Assembly (NCBI RefSeq): GCF_030817655.1
Contig: NZ_JAUSZM010000003.1
Coordinates: 8,432,001-8,496,000, forward strand
Source: Streptomyces sp. V4I2
GTDB lineage: Bacteria; Actinomycetota; Actinomycetes; Streptomycetales; Streptomycetaceae
DNA: 64,000 nt
Reading direction: 5' to 3'
The translations under genes were made by a program, and so were the position numbers. Positions 61,517 to 64,000 of the stretch are shown here, one piece after another. How positions within the stretch are numbered: the first letter of the stretch is position 1; each line of letters begins with the position of its first letter. A model generated the notes under the pieces. That model saw nothing but the letters and a program-made list of their open reading frames with translations, was not told the origin of the DNA and ran no database searches.

Positions 61517-62223
61517 GAGCCGTTCGCCGTCCATCCGAGGTAAGGGAACGCACCTCGGTAGCCCTGGTCCGAGGTCCGGTGCTCGAACTGGCCGCAGAGC
61601 CAGGTCTCCTGGACGAACTCGGTGAGCGCGGGCCAGTGGGTGAGGATGCCCCACGGTCCGTACTTGCCGTCCACGCGCCGGTAGACGTCCTTGGCGTCAC
61701 GGAAACAGGCAAGACCGGCCATCAGGCTGTGGCCGACCGGGTGGTAGTCGGACCAGGCGCACGCGATGCAGGCCTTGATCCGCGTGCCGTGCGGCAGCCC
61801 GCGCTGGAGGTCGTGCAGGGCGTCCTCGAAGTCGTCGTGGTCTTCGGCGGTGCGGTACTCGTGTCCGTCGAGGCGCAAGGTGATGGTCAGGGTCTCCCGG
61901 TCCAGGCCGCGGCCGGGGCCTGCCGGTCCGCCGAGCCGCAGGGTGCAGTGCAGCACTCCCGTCCGCACGCCGTGCCCCTCGACCGCGACCGGCATCGGCA
62001 GTTCCCACTCCAGCAGGCAGGAGCACAGCGCCCCCTCGAAGAAGGCGAACATCGCCTCGGGCAACTCACCGCCCAGCGCGCCGAGATCGTCCATCGTGTC
62101 GCCCTCGAAGCGGACGCCCCTGATCGTGGTGCGGATCAGTTCCCGGCCGTCCGACTCGAAGACGACCTGCTCCGAGCCGTGCCGGTCGGTGTACCGGCCC
62201 GGCCAGCGCTGTAAGGCCGTCAT
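61513..62223 (-). CDS. Conserved hypothetical protein of the Streptomyces allR operon
   Basis: The 236-residue soluble protein shows FFEGALCSCLLEWELPMPV, IKACIACAWSDYHPVGHSLM and RGAFPYLGWTANGS. A CxxC motif (CIAC) and several conserved aromatic residues are visible but no catalytic motif is recognised. It overlaps allR by 4 bp and is therefore probably co-expressed with the repressor. Confidence 0.68.
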   Translation of the reverse strand: MTALQRWPGRYTDRHGSEQVVFESDGRELIRTTIRGVRFEGDTMDDLGALGGELPEAMFAFFEGALCSCLLEWELPMPVAVEGHGVRTGVLHCTLRLGGPAGPGRGLDRETLTITLRLDGHEYRTAEDHDDFEDALHDLQRGLPHGTRIKACIACAWSDYHPVGHSLMAGLACFRDAKDVYRRVDGKYGPWGILTHWPALTEFVQETWLCGQFEHRTSDQGYRGAFPYLGWTANGS

Positions 62224-63014
62224 GCCGGGTTCTGGCTCGCCAGCGCCTGGGACAGTTCCACCGCCACCTGCTGGAGCACCGGCACGATCCGCTCTGTCAC
62301 CGACTGAGTGACCCGGCCCGCCGGGCCCGAGATGGAAATGGCCGCCGAGGTGGGGGAGTTGGGCACCGACACCGCCAGGCAGCGGACGCCGATCTCCTGC
62401 TCGTTGTCGTCGACCGCGTATCCCTGACGCCGCACGTCCTCCAGCGCCGCGAGGTAGGCGTCCGGCGTGGTGATCGTCTTCTCCGTCGCGGCGGGCATGC
62501 CGGTGCGGGCCAGCAGGGCGCGCACCTCGGCGTCCGGCGTGTCGGCGAGCAGGGCCTTGCCGACGCCCGTGGAGTGCGGCAGGACACGACGGCCGACCTC
62601 GGTGAACATGCGCATCGAGTGCTTCGACGGCACCTGCGCCACGTAGACGATCTCGTCGCCGTCCAGCAGTGCCATGTTCGCGGTCTCGCCGGTCTCCTCG
62701 ACCAGGCGGGCGAGGTAGGGGCGCGCCCAGGTGCCGAGCAGACGGGAGGCCGACTCACCGAGGCGGATCAGGCGCGGGCCCAGCGCGTAGCGGCGGTTGG
62801 GCTGCTGGCGTACGTATCCACAGACCACCAGGGTGCGCATCAGACGGTGGATGGTCGGCAGGGGCAGGCCGCTGCTCGCGGAGAGCTCGCTCAGACCCAC
62901 CTCGCCACCCGCGTCCGCCATCCGTTCCAGCAGATCGAAGGCGCGCTCGAGGGACTGGACTCCGCCGCTGGCGGACTTCGCGGAGTCGGTGGTGCTGGCG
63001 CTGGACGTCGGCAC
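62220..63014 (-). CDS. allR: IclR-family repressor of allantoin/glyoxylate genes (AllR)
   Basis: The 264-residue protein has the N-terminal winged helix (LSELSASSGLPLPTIHRLMRTLVVCGYVRQ) and a C-terminal IclR effector domain (GTWARPYLARLVEETGETAN, GVRCLAVSVPNSPTSAAISI). AllR repressors bind glyoxylate- or allantoin-derived effectors. Its gene is divergent from allB and has operators in its own promoter. The same 15-bp site occurs before gcl, hyi, aceB and the urate operon, so it likely governs the whole pathway. Confidence 0.94.
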   Translation of the reverse strand: MPTSSASTTDSAKSASGGVQSLERAFDLLERMADAGGEVGLSELSASSGLPLPTIHRLMRTLVVCGYVRQQPNRRYALGPRLIRLGESASRLLGTWARPYLARLVEETGETANMALLDGDEIVYVAQVPSKHSMRMFTEVGRRVLPHSTGVGKALLADTPDAEVRALLARTGMPAATEKTITTPDAYLAALEDVRRQGYAVDDNEQEIGVRCLAVSVPNSPTSAAISISGPAGRVTQSVTERIVPVLQQVAVELSQALASQNPA

Positions 63015-63094
63015 GGCGCGTTCCTTTCGGGACAGGCGGGAAGAGCAGAAGCCTACCCGTCGGTCGGTTGACTCCCTGATGGTGCGTAGCTACG

Positions 63095-63130
63095 TTCTGT
63101 CTACCGGAATACTAATTCCGTCTTGTGGAA
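63095..63130 (-). promoter_or_regulatory. Tandem AllR-type operators upstream of allR
   Basis: TTCTGTCTACCGGAA (63095-63109) and TTCCGTCTTGTGGAA (63116-63130) are spaced 21 bp start to start, as at gcl and hyi. This fits autoregulation. Confidence 0.75.
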
Positions 63131-63206
63131 ACGTCCAGAGTGTGCGCCTATGTGGTCCCCTGAAGGAGTGTGCCCTTGACGGCGCGTGGGCTGGAGTGAA
63201 GACTCC

Positions 63207-63258
63207 TTCAACAGAACGTTGAATTCCGTTACGTGGAAGTAAATCCCGTTTCCCGGAA
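63207..63258 (+). promoter_or_regulatory. Operators upstream of allB
   Basis: TTCAACAGAACGTTGAA (63207-63223) is a 6-bp-arm inverted repeat. It abuts two AllR-type sites, TTCCGTTACGTGGAA (63224-63238) and TCCCGTTTCCCGGAA (63244-63258), spaced 20 bp. The three together occupy the allB promoter region. Confidence 0.72.
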
Positions 63259-63295
63259 GTAAAACGTCGCCACAGGCAGAGCGAGAGGGGTCCGG

Positions 63296-64000
63296 GTGTT
63301 TGACGTAGAACTGGTGCTGCGCTCGACGCGCGTCATCACCCCGGAAGGGACCCGCGCCGCCTCGGTCGCGGTCTTTGCCGGGACGATCACGGCCGTCCTG
63401 CCGTACGACGCCGAGGTGCCGGCCGGTGCCCGCCTGGAGGACGTCGGCGACCACGTCCTGCTGCCCGGCCTGGTCGACACGCACGTGCACGTCAACGACC
63501 CCGGCCGCACCGAGTGGGAGGGCTTCTGGACCGCCACCCGCGCTGCGGCCGCCGGCGGCATCACCACCCTCGTCGACATGCCGCTCAACTCCCTCCCGCC
63601 CACCACGACGGTCGACCACCTCCGTACGAAGAAGGACGTCGCCGCCGACAAGGCACACATCGACGTCGGCTTCTGGGGCGGCGCCCTGCCCGACAACGTC
63701 AAGGACCTGCGCCCGCTGCACGAGGCAGGCGTCTTCGGCTTCAAGGCCTTCCTGTCGCCCTCCGGCGTGGACGAGTTCCCGCACCTCGGTCAGGACCAAC
63801 TGGCCCAGTCCCTTGCCGAGATCGCCTCCTTCGGCGGCCTGCTGATCGTGCACGCCGAGGACCCGCACCACCTGGACGCCGCCCCGCCGCACAGCGGCCC
63901 CAAGTACGCCGACTTCCTGGCCTCCCGTCCGCGGGACGCCGAGGACACGGCGATCGCCCAGCTCATCGCCCAGGCGAAGCGCCTCGACGCGCGCGTGCAC
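63296..64000 (+). CDS. allB: Allantoinase (5' part; continues beyond the window)
   Basis: An open frame of 235 codons starts at GTG 63296 (VFDVELVLRSTRVITPEGTR) and runs off the right edge. The amidohydrolase metal motif LLPGLVDTHVHVNDPGRTEW, the carboxylated-Lys region VFGFKAFLSPSGVDEF and LLIVHAEDPHHL identify an allantoinase, which hydrolyses allantoin to allantoate. It is divergent from allR and preceded by tandem operators. The plus-strand frame is real; the opposite-strand open frame across this region is a shadow. Confidence 0.95.
   Translation, partial: MFDVELVLRSTRVITPEGTRAASVAVFAGTITAVLPYDAEVPAGARLEDVGDHVLLPGLVDTHVHVNDPGRTEWEGFWTATRAAAAGGITTLVDMPLNSLPPTTTVDHLRTKKDVAADKAHIDVGFWGGALPDNVKDLRPLHEAGVFGFKAFLSPSGVDEFPHLGQDQLAQSLAEIASFGGLLIVHAEDPHHLDAAPPHSGPKYADFLASRPRDAEDTAIAQLIAQAKRLDARVH

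Noticed and set aside
63101..64000. Long minus-strand open frame over the right end
   Set aside because: The plus strand encodes a convincing allantoinase with metal-binding motifs; the minus frame is open only because of codon bias.

Overview
The window is a high-GC actinobacterial chromosome segment, almost certainly Streptomyces. The evidence is third-position GC bias, many GTG starts, frequent 4-bp ATGA/GTGA gene overlaps, AfsR/LAL-type regulators, an Mce transport locus, and purine-catabolism genes resembling the Streptomyces gcl...allR/allB region. No rRNA, tRNA, CRISPR array or intact insertion sequence was seen.

Layout. 1-2.1 kb holds a partial gene end and a decayed AfsR/NB-ARC regulator. 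2.1-5.4 kb encodes a CorA-type channel, an HTH_42/AlkZ-like protein and a secreted trypsin. 5.6-12.8 kb has a large LAL regulator, a GAF-LuxR regulator and two overlapping acyl-CoA synthetases. 13-18.4 kb carries the glyoxylate branch (gcl; hyi-glxR). 18.5-31.6 kb is a complete mce locus on the minus strand (ATPase, two YrbE permeases, six Mce proteins, two Mce-associated proteins), headed by a membrane-anchored ECF sigma factor and a lytic transglycosylase. 31.8-36.5 kb is a translationally coupled three-gene plus-strand operon: polytopic membrane protein, PrsW-like intramembrane protease, and membrane-anchored coiled-coil protein ending in an Endonuclea_NS_2-type nuclease. 36.8-42.6 kb is the urate module (DUF77-like protein, HTH_22 regulator, uraD, uraH, uricase, 8-oxoguanine deaminase, NCS2 permease). 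42.6-46.3 kb is mixed metabolism. 46.4-49.95 kb is a rifamycin-resistance operon (rgt-helR) behind a rifamycin-associated element. 50-58.6 kb has alaA, an HxlR regulator, a vWA pair, two divergent IucA/IucC synthetases, a HipA-like kinase and an Rdx protein. 58.6-64 kb returns to glyoxylate/allantoin metabolism (aceB, a MobA-like transferase, allR, allB truncated by the window edge).

How it works together. Purines are deaminated or oxidised to urate, opened by uricase/UraH/UraD to allantoin, hydrolysed by AllB towards glyoxylate, and assimilated by Gcl-GlxR-Hyi or malate synthase. A 15-bp operator (TTCC-N7-GGAA), usually paired at a 20-21 bp repeat, precedes gcl, hyi, aceB, allR and allB; a single copy precedes uraD. 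This defines a probable AllR regulon directly from the sequence.

Two further regulatory links appear in the DNA. First, two identical bipartite ECF-type promoters (AGCGACGGAC, 14 bp, CGTAGAGCAGA) precede the lytic transglycosylase and the mce ATPase and flank the sigma-factor gene. Second, the rifamycin-associated element before rgt also contains a consensus-like promoter pointing the other way, followed at once by an intrinsic terminator. The best candidate for an undescribed system is the membrane protein-PrsW protease-tethered nuclease operon at 31.8-36.5 kb.
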